A DNA stretch of 64,000 nucleotides from Fibrobacter succinogenes (GCF_902779965.1 NZ_CACZDK010000010.1:45382-109381), one strand, 5' to 3'; positions 35,913-44,862 are shown, numbered from the stretch's first letter. Numbers and translations: made by a program. The notes: generated from the letters alone by a model not told the origin.

Positions 35913-36943
35913 CTACTTCGATTTCAAAGCTTCAAGCCGAGCCTTCGCCTCAGCAATTTTCTCTGGGGGCAAGCCCATTGCCTGCATAACGCTTATAGCA
36001 TCGGCATGGCCTTCAGTTTTGCCTTCCGACTTGCCTTCAGTCTTACCCTTGAGAAAATTCTCAGCAATAACGGCATCGTATGCATGCATTTCGTCGAACA
36101 TGAATTGCTCCATTTTTTTCAAAAGTTCAGGATCAGCATTGCTTACCCGCAAGCGGTCCAAAGCGTTCTTGAGAAGCGGGTCTTCCGATTCGGGGACTTC
36201 AAGCGGGCCCCTTGAAATGAGCCTAAGCCAGAAATCTTCACGGGAGTTCACGCCCTTGCGAAGCTTCAAGAACTTAACCAAATCAACTATAATATATTTA
36301 TTTTTCGAAAACAGCGGCAAGGCCATCCCCGCCTTTACATCGTGCTTACTATAAAGCATCCACGTGTCCTTATAAATCTCCCTCGGCTCCAAGATCGGGA
36401 ATCTGCAAAGCCAAATGGAAACAGTTTCAGGAACCTCATAATAATGAGCCACCTTTTCCTTTTCTGACATCGCAAGGAACTGTTCCGAACGATTGTAGTC
36501 ATGCTTGCCACGTATCGTTAGATACGCGTTGTAAAGTTGCATACGGTCCAAAAAGAGCGTGCAAAACGAGCGTCGCAAAATTATGCTGGCATAATTTTAT
36601 GACCGAGTGCAGCCGCGGACGCCGAAGGCGTCAACAATGGATGTTCGCGGTTTTGCAACTCGATATTCATGAAGCGGTTGTCACGCGTCGCCACCCACAC
36701 ATCAAGCCGCATGGGCTCATCGCCAGGCATAAACACGTCGATATATTTTTCGAATGCGTAGCTGAGGTCGACAATTTCGTGGTCATTGTCAAGTTCAAGA
36801 ATACTGTTCAGCAGGTCACGAATCGTATCCTTGTCATCCAGCAACGCACGGAAAGTCGCCGGATAATACGGAAGCAAGTATTCTACGCCATCTGCGTTTT
36901 TGACGATATACGGTTTTGTTGTTGTATTATTTTCATTTGCCAT
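35913..36943 (-). pseudogene. Rpn-like PD-(D/E)XK nuclease/transposase-family gene, split by a repeat
   Basis: Two frames together make one Rpn-family protein. The N-terminal piece (36943-36581) has LLNSILELDNDHEIVDLSYA and the nuclease core RLDVWVA then FMNIELQ (D...ExQ). The C-terminal piece (36578-35913) continues FLDRMQLYNAYLTIRGKHDY and ends with a charged KGKTEGKSEGKTEG tail. Between HPL and FLDRM lies a 79-bp palindromic element (36556-36634) that adds a stop and shifts the frame, so the gene looks inactivated. AAGGAC precedes ATG 36943. The C-terminal piece has no ribosome site of its own. Family members promote recombination or DNA cleavage. Confidence 0.8.
36556..36634. repeat. 79-bp palindromic element, copy A (inside the Rpn gene)
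   Basis: Starts AGCGTGCAAAACGAGCGTC and ends GACGCCGAAGGCGTCAA. It holds two palindromes (AAAATTATGctgGCATAATTTT and GACGCCGAAGGCGTC) separated by ATGACCGAGTGCAGCCGCG. Copy B at 39751-39829 has the same length with about nine differences, most of them in the stems, where pairing is largely kept. Confidence 0.88.
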
Positions 36944-37186
36944 TAGCATGTCCTTATAATGGTAAGGAACATCCCCTACCCGTTATATTAACACGCTTTT
37001 GACGCCCATTTGGACTAAAATTTTTTCGAAAATTGCGTAAAATGTTTTTAACGCAGAAAAGGCAGTCAAAAATTTTGACCACCTTATAAACTAAATTATT
37101 ATTTTGAGCGAAGTAAAGCGTTTCCAAAACCACGAAAAATTTTAAATTCATACAAAATAGCATAGCTTAGCAAGTTGGAATTTCTC

Positions 37187-37690
37187 ATGAAAAAAATCTT
37201 GTATATCATAATCCTAATCGCAACCACCTGTTTTGCGCAAACAGCAATTACGCCAATAGATAATGCAACATCGGACTCTGCCGCATACTACGAGCAATTA
37301 TACCAGTATAATTTGGACAGTTACAATTTCGATAAGAAAGCGGCAAACATAGCTTTGATTACTGCAGGAGTATCCACAGGATTAGCAGGAGTATCTACAA
37401 TCACATTTTTTCTTTACTATTTAGAACAACATTCTAAAAATAGTGACTACAGTATGTCCATGTCACACCCATGGGCAATCGCAACACTTGTATTGTGCGG
37501 CATAGGAGCCACCTCAGCCCTTGTTTATGGCGGATTTGAAATTGCGGCAGCGGTACGAAAAAGCAATTATACGGAATACGATATTCAACGAAAAAAACAC
37601 GCAACCACCCCCACCTTAAGCATTCACATAGCCCCGATTATAGATCCTATAAACCAAATCTATGGCGGAGCATTAGCACTGAATTTTTGA
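37187..37690 (+). CDS. Small secreted/membrane protein, family member 2
   Basis: 167 residues, no known domain. A signal peptide (ILYIIILIATTCFAQ) is followed by DSAAYYEQLYQYNLDSYNF and two hydrophobic segments (IALITAGVSTGLAGVSTITF and AIATLVLCGIGATSALVYGG). A short charged part follows, and the end reads IHIAPIIDPINQIYGGALALNF. It closely matches the 62651-63160 protein in the YY..L..YN start, the YGGF.IA turn and the terminal YG..LA..F. The start at 37187 has GGAA upstream. The function is unknown. Confidence 0.75.
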   Translation: MKKILYIIILIATTCFAQTAITPIDNATSDSAAYYEQLYQYNLDSYNFDKKAANIALITAGVSTGLAGVSTITFFLYYLEQHSKNSDYSMSMSHPWAIATLVLCGIGATSALVYGGFEIAAAVRKSNYTEYDIQRKKHATTPTLSIHIAPIIDPINQIYGGALALNF

Positions 37691-37901
37691 AAAAAATTTC
37701 CGACTGAGCATACCTCATAAAACAGCATTTTCCGACCACATTTTTCTCTCGTCTCTAGTCTTTGCTCGTGGCAAGCTCCGCGATATTCTTCACATTTTCA
37801 CATGCAAAATTCCAATAACTAGTAACCCAAATCTATCGGTTATAAAATTATTTGATGATGCAAATTCATTACTTTTGCAAAACGGTGCAATTCCAATAAC
37901 A

Positions 37902-37938
37902 ATTTACTGCCTACCGTCTACTGTCTACTGCCTACTTT
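37902..37938. repeat. CTGCCTA/CTGTCTA heptamer array upstream of dapA
   Basis: TTTACTG, CCTACCG, TCTACTG, TCTACTG, CCTACTT. It ends 17 bases before the dapA ATG. Confidence 0.8.
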
Positions 37939-37955
37939 ATTATATTATAGTCACT

Positions 37956-38912
37956 ATGCAAATTACAAACGCTTCTCAACTTACTGGTGTTTTCCCCGCG
38001 TTGTTCACCCCGCTCAAGAACGACGATCCTAAGAACCTTCGCAACTCCATCGACTTCAAGAAGATGGGGCAGATGATTGACGATGTTATTGCAGCTGGTG
38101 CTAGTGGTGTGCTCCCCGCCGTGACGACGGGCCAGAGTGCAACGGTCTCTCCGCAGCAGCACTTGGATATCATTAAGTTCACGCTCGACTATGTTGACGG
38201 TCGCGTTCCTGTGATTGCAGGCGCAGGCTCCAACTGCACGCGCGAATCTATCGAGATGATCGAAAACGTTTTGAAGATTGCTCCGGTGGCAGTCCTCTGC
38301 GTGACAGGCTATTACAACAATCCGCCGCAAGAAGGCTTGCTCAAGCACTACCAGACGCTCAGTAGCGAAACGGGTGCAAAGATCGTTATTTACAACGTTC
38401 CGGGCCGTACCTCCAGCTACGTCCATCCGGACACTTTGATCGCTCTTGCCGAAGACAAGAACATCATCGGTCTCAAGCAGGCGGTTGAATTTGGTTTTGG
38501 CGAAAAGTTCCACGAAGACACGATGCGCGTCATCAAGGAAACGAAGGGCAAGGACTTTGCTGTGATGAGCGGTGAAGACGGCCTCTTCGCAGACCTCCTC
38601 GAAATGGGCGGCACGGGTATCGTGAGCGCAACGGGCAACATCCCGGAAGCTTGCAAGACTTTCGTTGACCTCTACAAGGCTTTCCAGGCTGGCGATAAGG
38701 ACAAGGCTCACAACTTGCAGAAGGCTGCACGCGATTACATCGACGCCACGTTCTGCCGCAAGAACCCGATTCCTCTCGGAACGCTCTTCAACAGCCCGTT
38801 GTTCCAGCCGCTCGTCAGCGTGAAGGACACGGCAAACGGTGCAGACGCAGTTGCCCGCATCATGAAGCTCATCGACGAGAAGGCCCAGAGCTTGAAGAAG
38901 TATCATGTTTAG
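37956..38912 (+). CDS. dapA: 4-hydroxy-tetrahydrodipicolinate synthase
   Basis: 318 residues. Condenses pyruvate with aspartate semialdehyde, the first step to diaminopimelate and lysine. A TIM-barrel aldolase of the DHDPS family: GVFPALFTPLKND start, TTGQSATVS (substrate loop), VIYNVPGRTSS with the catalytic Tyr, and the Schiff-base Lys in IIGLKQA. The start at 37956 is set by homology; codons upstream in frame come from a heptamer repeat array. TATATT just upstream (about 37940) is the likely -10 box. Confidence 0.92.
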   Translation: MQITNASQLTGVFPALFTPLKNDDPKNLRNSIDFKKMGQMIDDVIAAGASGVLPAVTTGQSATVSPQQHLDIIKFTLDYVDGRVPVIAGAGSNCTRESIEMIENVLKIAPVAVLCVTGYYNNPPQEGLLKHYQTLSSETGAKIVIYNVPGRTSSYVHPDTLIALAEDKNIIGLKQAVEFGFGEKFHEDTMRVIKETKGKDFAVMSGEDGLFADLLEMGGTGIVSATGNIPEACKTFVDLYKAFQAGDKDKAHNLQKAARDYIDATFCRKNPIPLGTLFNSPLFQPLVSVKDTANGADAVARIMKLIDEKAQSLKKYHV

Positions 38913-39005
38913 TAGGAAGTAGACGGTAAGAAGTAGACAGTTGTTTTATTGTGGCGGCATAGCCGCGATTATTACACTTCCAACTTCCTACTGACTACTG
39001 ATAAC
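38910..39005. repeat. Composite heptamer array with palindromic core after dapA
   Basis: GTAGGAA, GTAGACG, GTAAGAA, GTAGACA on the left. Core GTGGCGGCATAGCCGCGATT. ACTTCCA, ACTTCCT, ACTGACT, ACTGATA on the right. Same plan as 2979-3073. Confidence 0.85.
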
Positions 39006-39027
39006 TTTTTTTTCAGGAGAATCACAA

Positions 39028-39717
39028 ATGGCTAAGAATGAAAAATCCGTTACTGACTTGGTCTGCGAACACATCAAGAAGCAGAAGCTTCTTCCGATTC
39101 CGGTGCAGACCTTGAACGAAGAAGCCGAAGCGACTCGCTACTTCGGCGGCGACCTCAAGGAATTCTTGGCAGCAGCCAAGACTCTCGGCGCAAAGGGAAT
39201 CTTCGTTGAAACACTTTATCTGGAAGACGACGAATTCTACTACGACAGCGGCATCGATGACGAAGAATACCTCGCCATGAACGGTGACTTCAACAACGAA
39301 TGCTGCTGCGGTGAAAACTGCAAGTGCAAGAAGGGCGACAAGAAGTCCAAGAAGGCCGAAGATGACGACAAGGTCGATGGCGTTCTCTTGGAACCGGAAG
39401 ATCTCGAAGGTCTTGACCTCTCCCTCCTCCGTCCGGAAATTGCAAAGTTCCTCGACCGCGTTGGCGAAAGCTGCGGCGTGCGCTTGACCGTTCCGGGCGT
39501 GGACCACCTCGAAGTCGAAATCTTCGCGGACTGGTACGACGAATTCGCCGAACTCGTTGACGAAGCTTCAGAAATCATCGAAGAAGATCCGAACGGCGCT
39601 CTCGAACAGGTGGAAGCCATGTTCAAGGAAGCTGAAAAGGCCGCCAAGGATGAGGACAAGAGCGTGAAGAAAATCGCCGCTCATCCGCCTAAGAAGACCG
39701 CAAAGTCTAAGAAATAA
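39028..39717 (+). CDS. Acidic hypothetical protein with a Cys cluster
   Basis: 229 residues, no family recognised. The middle holds NECCCGENCKCKKGDKKSKK (about residues 90-110), five Cys in nine positions, which looks like a metal-binding or redox insert. It lies between two acidic halves (ETLYLEDDEFYYDSGIDDEEY and IFADWYDEFAELVDEASEII). The C-terminus is basic (KKTAKSKK). Codon use resembles highly expressed neighbours such as dapA. AGGAGA lies before the ATG. Its last 22 coding bases recur at 39865-39886, past an inserted repeat. Confidence 0.75.
   Translation: MAKNEKSVTDLVCEHIKKQKLLPIPVQTLNEEAEATRYFGGDLKEFLAAAKTLGAKGIFVETLYLEDDEFYYDSGIDDEEYLAMNGDFNNECCCGENCKCKKGDKKSKKAEDDDKVDGVLLEPEDLEGLDLSLLRPEIAKFLDRVGESCGVRLTVPGVDHLEVEIFADWYDEFAELVDEASEIIEEDPNGALEQVEAMFKEAEKAAKDEDKSVKKIAAHPPKKTAKSKK
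39692..39713. repeat. 22-bp direct repeat, left copy (3' end of the gene)
   Basis: AGAAGACCGCAAAGTC, then TAAGAA. It recurs exactly at 39865-39886. The 151 bp between the copies hold the 79-bp element and a terminator hairpin. Confidence 0.85.
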
Positions 39718-39750
39718 TACAAGACTGTAATAAGACTTTGCTCTCGCAAA

Positions 39751-39829
39751 AGCGTGCAAAACGAGCGTCATGAAATTATGCTTGCATAATTTCATGACCG
39801 AGTAAAGCCGCGGACGCTGAAAGCGTCAA
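39751..39829. repeat. 79-bp palindromic element, copy B
   Basis: Same length and plan as 36556-36634. The inner palindromes are GAAATTATGcttGCATAATTTC and GACGCTGAAAGCGTC, which keep most of the stem pairing through paired changes, including an outer A-T to G-C pair. Confidence 0.88.
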
Positions 39830-39831
39830 TC

Positions 39832-39858
39832 GCGACCGGTTAATACCGGTCGCTTTTT
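39832..39858 (+). terminator. Terminator inside the inserted segment
   Basis: GCGACCGGT/ACCGGTCGC stem, loop TAAT, five T. Confidence 0.85.
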
Positions 39859-39864
39859 GCTCAC

Positions 39865-39886
39865 AGAAGACCGCAAAGTCTAAGAA
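39865..39886. repeat. 22-bp direct repeat, right copy
   Basis: Exact copy of 39692-39713; it ends in TAGTCCCGC instead of the gene's TAATAC. Confidence 0.85.
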
Positions 39887-39914
39887 GTAGTCCCGCTTTT
39901 CAACAAAGTAAAAA

Positions 39915-39945
39915 ACGAGTCCCGAAAACAGGGCTCGTTTTTTTT
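39915..39945 (+). terminator. Second plus-strand hairpin terminator
   Basis: ACGAGTCCC with GGGCTCGT (one bulged T), then eight T. Probably the original terminator of the 39028 gene. Confidence 0.75.
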
Positions 39946-39968
39946 GTATAAAGAAAAAGCACAAAAAA

Positions 39969-39997
39969 ACGTTCCTCCTTACGGAGGAACGTTTTTA
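39969..39997 (-). terminator. Terminator of xynC
   Basis: AACGTTCCTCC/GGAGGAACGTT stem, loop TTAC, with A- and T-runs on both sides, so it can act in both directions. Confidence 0.88.
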
Positions 39998-40037
39998 CAG
40001 TCTTTAACGAGAGAGACTTTATGACGCTAAAGATCGT

Positions 40038-41861
40038 TTACTTCACGGAGAAGCGCTGCATGTAAGTGCCCTGCTTCACCATGTAAATACCGGAGTTCTT
40101 GAAGTTAGCCTTGAGAACATCGTTCACGATTGCACCAGCTTCGACCTTCACATTGCCGAGGTAACGGCCCTGCATGTCGAACACCTGAACAACACCGCTC
40201 TTGAGTTCTGTTCTCGGAGCCATGTGGATACCAATCGTGCTGCTAGAAGACTTCACGGTCTTAGAAGAGCTAGACTTTGCTTCGCTACTAGAGCTTGATT
40301 CAGGCTGCGGAAGCGGATGCTTCTTGTCGGTCATCTTGAAGTAGGTGACATCGAACGAACCCGTTCCACCACCGGCTTCCACGAGCACCTTGGCTTCGTA
40401 CATCTTACCCATCTTCATGCCGAGAGATTCCCATTTCTTGAAGTGAGCCGTGATGTCGATATGGCCGCAGGAACGAGCACTCTTACGCACGCTGAAGAAC
40501 TGCGGGAAAGTCTGATCCCCCTTAATGGAGGGCTTGTTTACACGAGTGTTCTGCCAAATTTCGTAAGTATCACCGTCAACCGTGAATTCACCCTTTCTCT
40601 GGCCAAGGAGATTTGCACCCGGCTTATTGAACCAGTCATCCACGATGTAGTATTCTACGAGCGGATCAACCGTCCAGCCATAGATACCAATGTAGTTGTA
40701 GCCACCGGCAGAACCCTGTTTTTTCCAGTTGAAATAGGCATCGATGGGGCCAACTTGTTCATAAGTCTGCTTTTCATCATACTTGAAGCCGACACGGGCA
40801 AGGAAGTCACCCGTATTACTCCAGCTGGCCTTATAAGTTCCGTTATCATAGTAGGTCATGGAGTTATTGCCACCCTGGTACCAGATTTCATAGTGGTACG
40901 GAGAGCTGCCGACGTTACCCGTCACGCTGGAATTGTCACGACCTCTATCAGTCTTGCCATTGCCTTCGTGACCCATCTGATCCTTGCAAGCGTCAATCGT
41001 ACCGCTAACAGCGGCGCTACCCTTAGAGGAACTGGATTTCGGAGCAGCCGTAGAAGAGCTAGAAGTCGGCTTTGAGGGACCGTCAGACACATAAACTTTA
41101 GCATAATTAAAATCAATCTTTCCTGAAGCGCCTTGCTGTTCAGGATACTGACCAGCTTCGCCCAAAATCTTTGCTTCGTACAAAGACTTGCCAAGGGTAA
41201 TGCCCTTCTGCTTCCAGGCCTTGAAATGTTCCGTAATGCTGATCGTACCGCACTTACGAGCAGTGCTTCTCAAGCTATAAATCTGCTTGAAAGGTTTATT
41301 ACCTTCGATACTTGCTCTGTTGGCGTCAGCCGTGAAAATTTCGTATTCGGCACCATCAACAGTGATTTTGCCCTGAGACGTACCAAGCCAATTCGGTCTA
41401 GAGGCCGGACCCCAGTTATCGACGATGTACCATTCGATCAACGGATTTTGCATCCATCCGTAGATACCGGCATAGGCATAAGAAATAGACTTTTCATTGG
41501 TGAAAGTCTTCATGCTATAATCGGCAACAAGGTTGCCAACCGAAAGAGGATCCTTGCCGCTATTGCTTCCGTAAAAGAGGCCTTCTCTGCAAAGGAAGTC
41601 ATCAGTATTGGAGAACGAGCAAGAGAAAGAACCATCCGTATAGAAATCGGTTGTAGCGCTGCCGCTCTTGTTCCACTGTTCATAGTGGAAATCACCAATT
41701 GGCCCAGTTTCACCCTTGTCGGCACCCGCGCCAACGCTAAACGAGACCGTTTTCTTTGTACCAGAATGACTTGCGTTGCAGAAATCCTGGGCAAAAGCAC
41801 CAGAAGCCAAACCAAATGACAGGACTAAGCCTATCTTGGCTACACTAGAAATGTTTTTCAT
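40038..41861 (-). CDS. xynC: Secreted endo-1,4-beta-xylanase with two GH11 domains (XynC-like)
   Basis: 607 residues, extracellular, cuts xylan. A signal peptide ends at GAFAQ. GH11 domain A (about 28-258) has nucleophile Glu143 (PLIEW) and acid/base Glu235 (LGEAG). A Ser-rich linker (about 262-285) leads to GH11 domain B (about 290-512) with Glu403 (PLVEYY) and Glu495 (LVEAG). A second Ser linker (519-541) leads to a C-terminal domain (VVQVFDMQGRYLGN...NSGIYMVKQGTY) like sorting domains of surface proteins. Length and double catalytic plan match Fibrobacter succinogenes XynC. The start at 41861 has GAGGAG upstream. Confidence 0.92.
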   Translation of the reverse strand: MKNISSVAKIGLVLSFGLASGAFAQDFCNASHSGTKKTVSFSVGAGADKGETGPIGDFHYEQWNKSGSATTDFYTDGSFSCSFSNTDDFLCREGLFYGSNSGKDPLSVGNLVADYSMKTFTNEKSISYAYAGIYGWMQNPLIEWYIVDNWGPASRPNWLGTSQGKITVDGAEYEIFTADANRASIEGNKPFKQIYSLRSTARKCGTISITEHFKAWKQKGITLGKSLYEAKILGEAGQYPEQQGASGKIDFNYAKVYVSDGPSKPTSSSSTAAPKSSSSKGSAAVSGTIDACKDQMGHEGNGKTDRGRDNSSVTGNVGSSPYHYEIWYQGGNNSMTYYDNGTYKASWSNTGDFLARVGFKYDEKQTYEQVGPIDAYFNWKKQGSAGGYNYIGIYGWTVDPLVEYYIVDDWFNKPGANLLGQRKGEFTVDGDTYEIWQNTRVNKPSIKGDQTFPQFFSVRKSARSCGHIDITAHFKKWESLGMKMGKMYEAKVLVEAGGGTGSFDVTYFKMTDKKHPLPQPESSSSSEAKSSSSKTVKSSSSTIGIHMAPRTELKSGVVQVFDMQGRYLGNVKVEAGAIVNDVLKANFKNSGIYMVKQGTYMQRFSVK

Positions 41862-42019
41862 AATAATGATACTCCTCACATTTTAGTTATGCTGAACATA
41901 ATATATGAGTGGCAGAAAAAAAAAGACGTAAAATAAAAAAAAGTTTGTTGTTGCGAAAAACAACGACAAATAATTTACATTCGAAGAGCCGTTCTGCACA
42001 CAATCGACGGTTCAACACA

Positions 42020-42060
42020 CAAAAAAAGCCCTTCCTGGATAATTCCAAGAAGAGGCTTTA
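42020..42060 (-). terminator. Terminator of gyrA
   Basis: Minus strand AAGCC...TTGG with TCCAGGAAGGGCTT imperfect stem, then seven T. Confidence 0.75.
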
Positions 42061-42084
42061 TACTTTCGGGAACTATTGTTCCGA

Positions 42085-44811
42085 TTATTCTTCAGTTTCC
42101 GTCGGACCGACTTCCTGCTTTTCAGCATCATCCTTTACAACGGAATCGTCATCGACTTCAACGCCCTTGACCTTGTCGAAGGTTTCCTTGGCGTCAGCGC
42201 TATCCTGTTCGATATCTTCGACGCTCGGGAGTGCTGTTGCATCCTTCACGACGTCACCATCGCGCAGCGTGATTGCCTTGACGCCCTGGGCATTACGGCC
42301 CGTGAGGCGGATATCGGCAGCCTTGATGCGGATGACCTGACCATCCTTACTCGTGATGATCAAATCGTAATCGTCAGCGACGCTTTCCACGAACACGGCG
42401 GCACCAATCTTGTCGGTGACGTTCAAGTTGCGGACACCCTTGCTACCACGGCGGGTCACACGGTAAGAACCTGGTTCAGAACGTTTGCCATAACCCTTTT
42501 CGGTGATGGTCAAAATCTTGTTGCCAGCCTTGAGCCACAAAAGCGAAATGACTTCGTCGCCTTCAGCGAGCGTAATGCCCTTCACACCATGCGTGCCACG
42601 GCCCATAGCGCGGAAGCAGCTAATCGGGAACGTGACCGCCTGGCCGTTCTTGGTCGCAATCATCAAGAGATCCTTCGGAATCGGGCGGTTAGCGAAGTCT
42701 TCGGCATCGCCAGATTCTTCTTCAGAAGCATCGGTTGGTGAGCCTGTCGAACCATCGGCAGCCTGAGCTTCTGCGGCGTTTTCAACGGCTTCTGCAGAAT
42801 CGTCATCAGAGGCGTTCTTGCTCGCTTCGAATTCTTCGGCAGACATGCCCACGAGCTGCACCTTCACGAGTTCATCGTCTTCGTCGAGGCTAATGGCATT
42901 GACGCCAGCCTTACGCGGACGGCTAAAGAGCGTGAGGTCCATCTTGTTGATGATGCCCTTCTTCGTTGCAAACACGAGGCAGAAGTAGCCACCGAACTTG
43001 CGCACCGGCACAATCGCCTGCACCTTTTCGCCTTCCGTGAGCGCCACAAAGTTCACAATCGGGCGGCCCTTGCCATTGCGGGCGCCTTCCGGCAAGCGGT
43101 AGACCTTCGTCCAGTAAACGCGGCCCTTGTTCGTAAACACGAGCAAGTAGCTGTGCGTGCTAGCCGTGAAGATCTGTTCCACGTTGTCTTCGTCCTTGAG
43201 GCCTGCACCGATAATACCTTTACCACCGCGGTTCTGGGCCTTGAACGTATCAATCGGCAAGCGACGGATGTAGCCTTCCTTGCTGAGCGTGATGACCTGT
43301 TCTTCTTCGGCAATGAGGTCTTCGTCATCGCTATCGTCAATAGCTTCGCCAATCGTTGTGCGGCGTTCATCGCCATACTTGGCCACAACGGCATCGAGCT
43401 TTTCGAGCATGATGGCAATGCGGCGTTCGCGCTTTGCCAAGATGTCCTTCAAGTCAGCGACCGTTGCAATGAGTTCGTTGTATTCGGCTTCCAACTTTTC
43501 GATGTTCAAGCCGACCAACTGAGCAAGGCGCATGTCAACGATGGCCTGGGACTGAATTTCGTCGAGCGAGAAGCGATCCTGCAAGCTCTGCTTTGCAATT
43601 TCAGTCGTCTTGCTCTGGCGAATAATTCTCACCACTTCATCGATGTTCTGCGTTGCAATACGCAAGCCTTCAATGATGTGGAGGCGAGCTTCAGCCTTCT
43701 TCAAATCAAACTGCGTGGCACGCGTAATCACATCGAGGCGGTGGTCAATGTAAACCTGCAAAAGATCCTTGAGCGTAAGGAGCTTCGGGAGGTTATTGAC
43801 GAGCGCCAAGTTGTAAATGCTAAACGTCGTCTGCAACTGAGTGTACTTGAACAAGTTATTCAAGACAACTTCGCCAACTGCATCACGGCGGAGTTCAATC
43901 ACAATGCGGATGTCGCGGCTCGATTCATCGCGGATGTCCGTAATGCCGTCAACACGCTTGTCGCGAACAAGGTCTGCAATCTTCTTGCAGAGTTCCGCCT
44001 TGTTCACCATGTACGGGATTTCCGTCACGATAATGCGCGGCTTACCCTTAGAATCCGTTTCAATTTCGGTACGGGCGCGAACGCGAACGCGACCATGCCC
44101 TGTGAGGTAAGCTTCGCGAATGCCAGAACGTCCACAGACAATAGCACCGGTCGGGAAGTCCGGACCCTTCACGTAGTCCATCAATTCTTCACCGGTAATA
44201 TCAGGATTTTCGGCCATGGCATGAATGGCGGCACCAACTTCGCGCAAGTTGTGCGGAGCCATGTTCGTAGCCATACCCACAGCAATACCCGACGTTCCGT
44301 TCACAATCATGTTCGGAAGTGCAGACGGAAGCACCAACGGTTCTTCGAGAGATTCGTCGTAGTTCGGGCCCATGTCGACCGTATCTTTTTCAAGATCTTC
44401 GAGCATGAGGGCGCCAAGGTTATTCATCTTAGCTTCGGTGTAACGCATGGCAGCCGGGCTGTCACCGTCAATAGAACCGAAGTTACCCTGACCAAACACC
44501 AACGGATAACGCAGAGAAAAGTCCTGCGCCATACGGGCTAAAGTTTCATAAACAGCAGAATCACCATGCGGGTGGTACTTACCGATAACATCACCCACGA
44601 TACGGGCGGACTTGACCGTTCCCTTGTTCGGAACCACGCCCAACTTGTGCATACTGTACATCACACGGCGGTGCACCGGCTTAAAGCCATCGCGAGCATC
44701 CGGCAATGCACGAGCGACAATAACGCTCATCGAGTAGCGAAGATAGCAGTCCTGCATGTCTTGTTCGACAAGACTCTTAAACTGCGATCCAGGTACCATT
44801 TCTTCTGACAT
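42085..44811 (-). CDS. gyrA: DNA gyrase subunit A
   Basis: 908 residues. The breakage-reunion subunit of gyrase. Catalytic Tyr124 is in AAMRYTE. The quinolone region HPHGDSAVYE keeps Ser85 and has Glu89 at the positions of E. coli Ser83 and Asp87. The beta-pinwheel has the GyrA box as QNRGGKG, and the C-terminus is acidic. An acidic low-complexity insert in the pinwheel (about residues 665-705, EEFEASKNASDDDSAEAVEN) contains GSTGSPT (687-693), encoded by an exact copy of an intergenic repeat. gyrB is not in the window. Confidence 0.97.
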   Translation of the reverse strand: MSEEMVPGSQFKSLVEQDMQDCYLRYSMSVIVARALPDARDGFKPVHRRVMYSMHKLGVVPNKGTVKSARIVGDVIGKYHPHGDSAVYETLARMAQDFSLRYPLVFGQGNFGSIDGDSPAAMRYTEAKMNNLGALMLEDLEKDTVDMGPNYDESLEEPLVLPSALPNMIVNGTSGIAVGMATNMAPHNLREVGAAIHAMAENPDITGEELMDYVKGPDFPTGAIVCGRSGIREAYLTGHGRVRVRARTEIETDSKGKPRIIVTEIPYMVNKAELCKKIADLVRDKRVDGITDIRDESSRDIRIVIELRRDAVGEVVLNNLFKYTQLQTTFSIYNLALVNNLPKLLTLKDLLQVYIDHRLDVITRATQFDLKKAEARLHIIEGLRIATQNIDEVVRIIRQSKTTEIAKQSLQDRFSLDEIQSQAIVDMRLAQLVGLNIEKLEAEYNELIATVADLKDILAKRERRIAIMLEKLDAVVAKYGDERRTTIGEAIDDSDDEDLIAEEEQVITLSKEGYIRRLPIDTFKAQNRGGKGIIGAGLKDEDNVEQIFTASTHSYLLVFTNKGRVYWTKVYRLPEGARNGKGRPIVNFVALTEGEKVQAIVPVRKFGGYFCLVFATKKGIINKMDLTLFSRPRKAGVNAISLDEDDELVKVQLVGMSAEEFEASKNASDDDSAEAVENAAEAQAADGSTGSPTDASEEESGDAEDFANRPIPKDLLMIATKNGQAVTFPISCFRAMGRGTHGVKGITLAEGDEVISLLWLKAGNKILTITEKGYGKRSEPGSYRVTRRGSKGVRNLNVTDKIGAAVFVESVADDYDLIITSKDGQVIRIKAADIRLTGRNAQGVKAITLRDGDVVKDATALPSVEDIEQDSADAKETFDKVKGVEVDDDSVVKDDAEKQEVGPTETEE
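42733..42753. repeat. Intergenic-type repeat inside gyrA
   Basis: 21 bases (GGTTGGTGAGCCTGTCGAAC plus C) identical to 33339-33359 in the gap beside yebC. In gyrA it encodes GSTGSPT in frame. Confidence 0.88.
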
Positions 44812-44826
44812 TAGTTAACCTCAAAT

Positions 44827-44862
44827 TAGTAGGAAGTAGACAGTAGGAAGTAGGAAGTTTTT
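44827..44862. repeat. GTAGGAA/GTAGACA heptamer array
   Basis: Fills the gap between surE (ends 44864) and gyrA (starts 44811). Confidence 0.8.

Larger units (their letters stand above)
39718..40037. other. Intergenic region built of inserted repeat and terminators
   Basis: No gene. It contains the 79-bp element copy B, a hairpin terminator, a duplicate of the upstream gene's last 22 bases, a second plus-strand hairpin (39915-39945) and the convergent xynC terminator. A 62-codon minus frame here (39776-39964) is only the repeat read through. Confidence 0.8.

Noticed and set aside
36954..37163. 69-codon minus-strand frame between the Rpn gene and the small membrane protein
   Set aside because: AT-rich, no ribosome site, no similarity to any family I know; looks like chance.
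39776..39964. 62-codon minus-strand frame
   Set aside because: It is the 79-bp repeat and terminators read through. Its end resembles the interrupted Rpn frame only because both contain the repeat.
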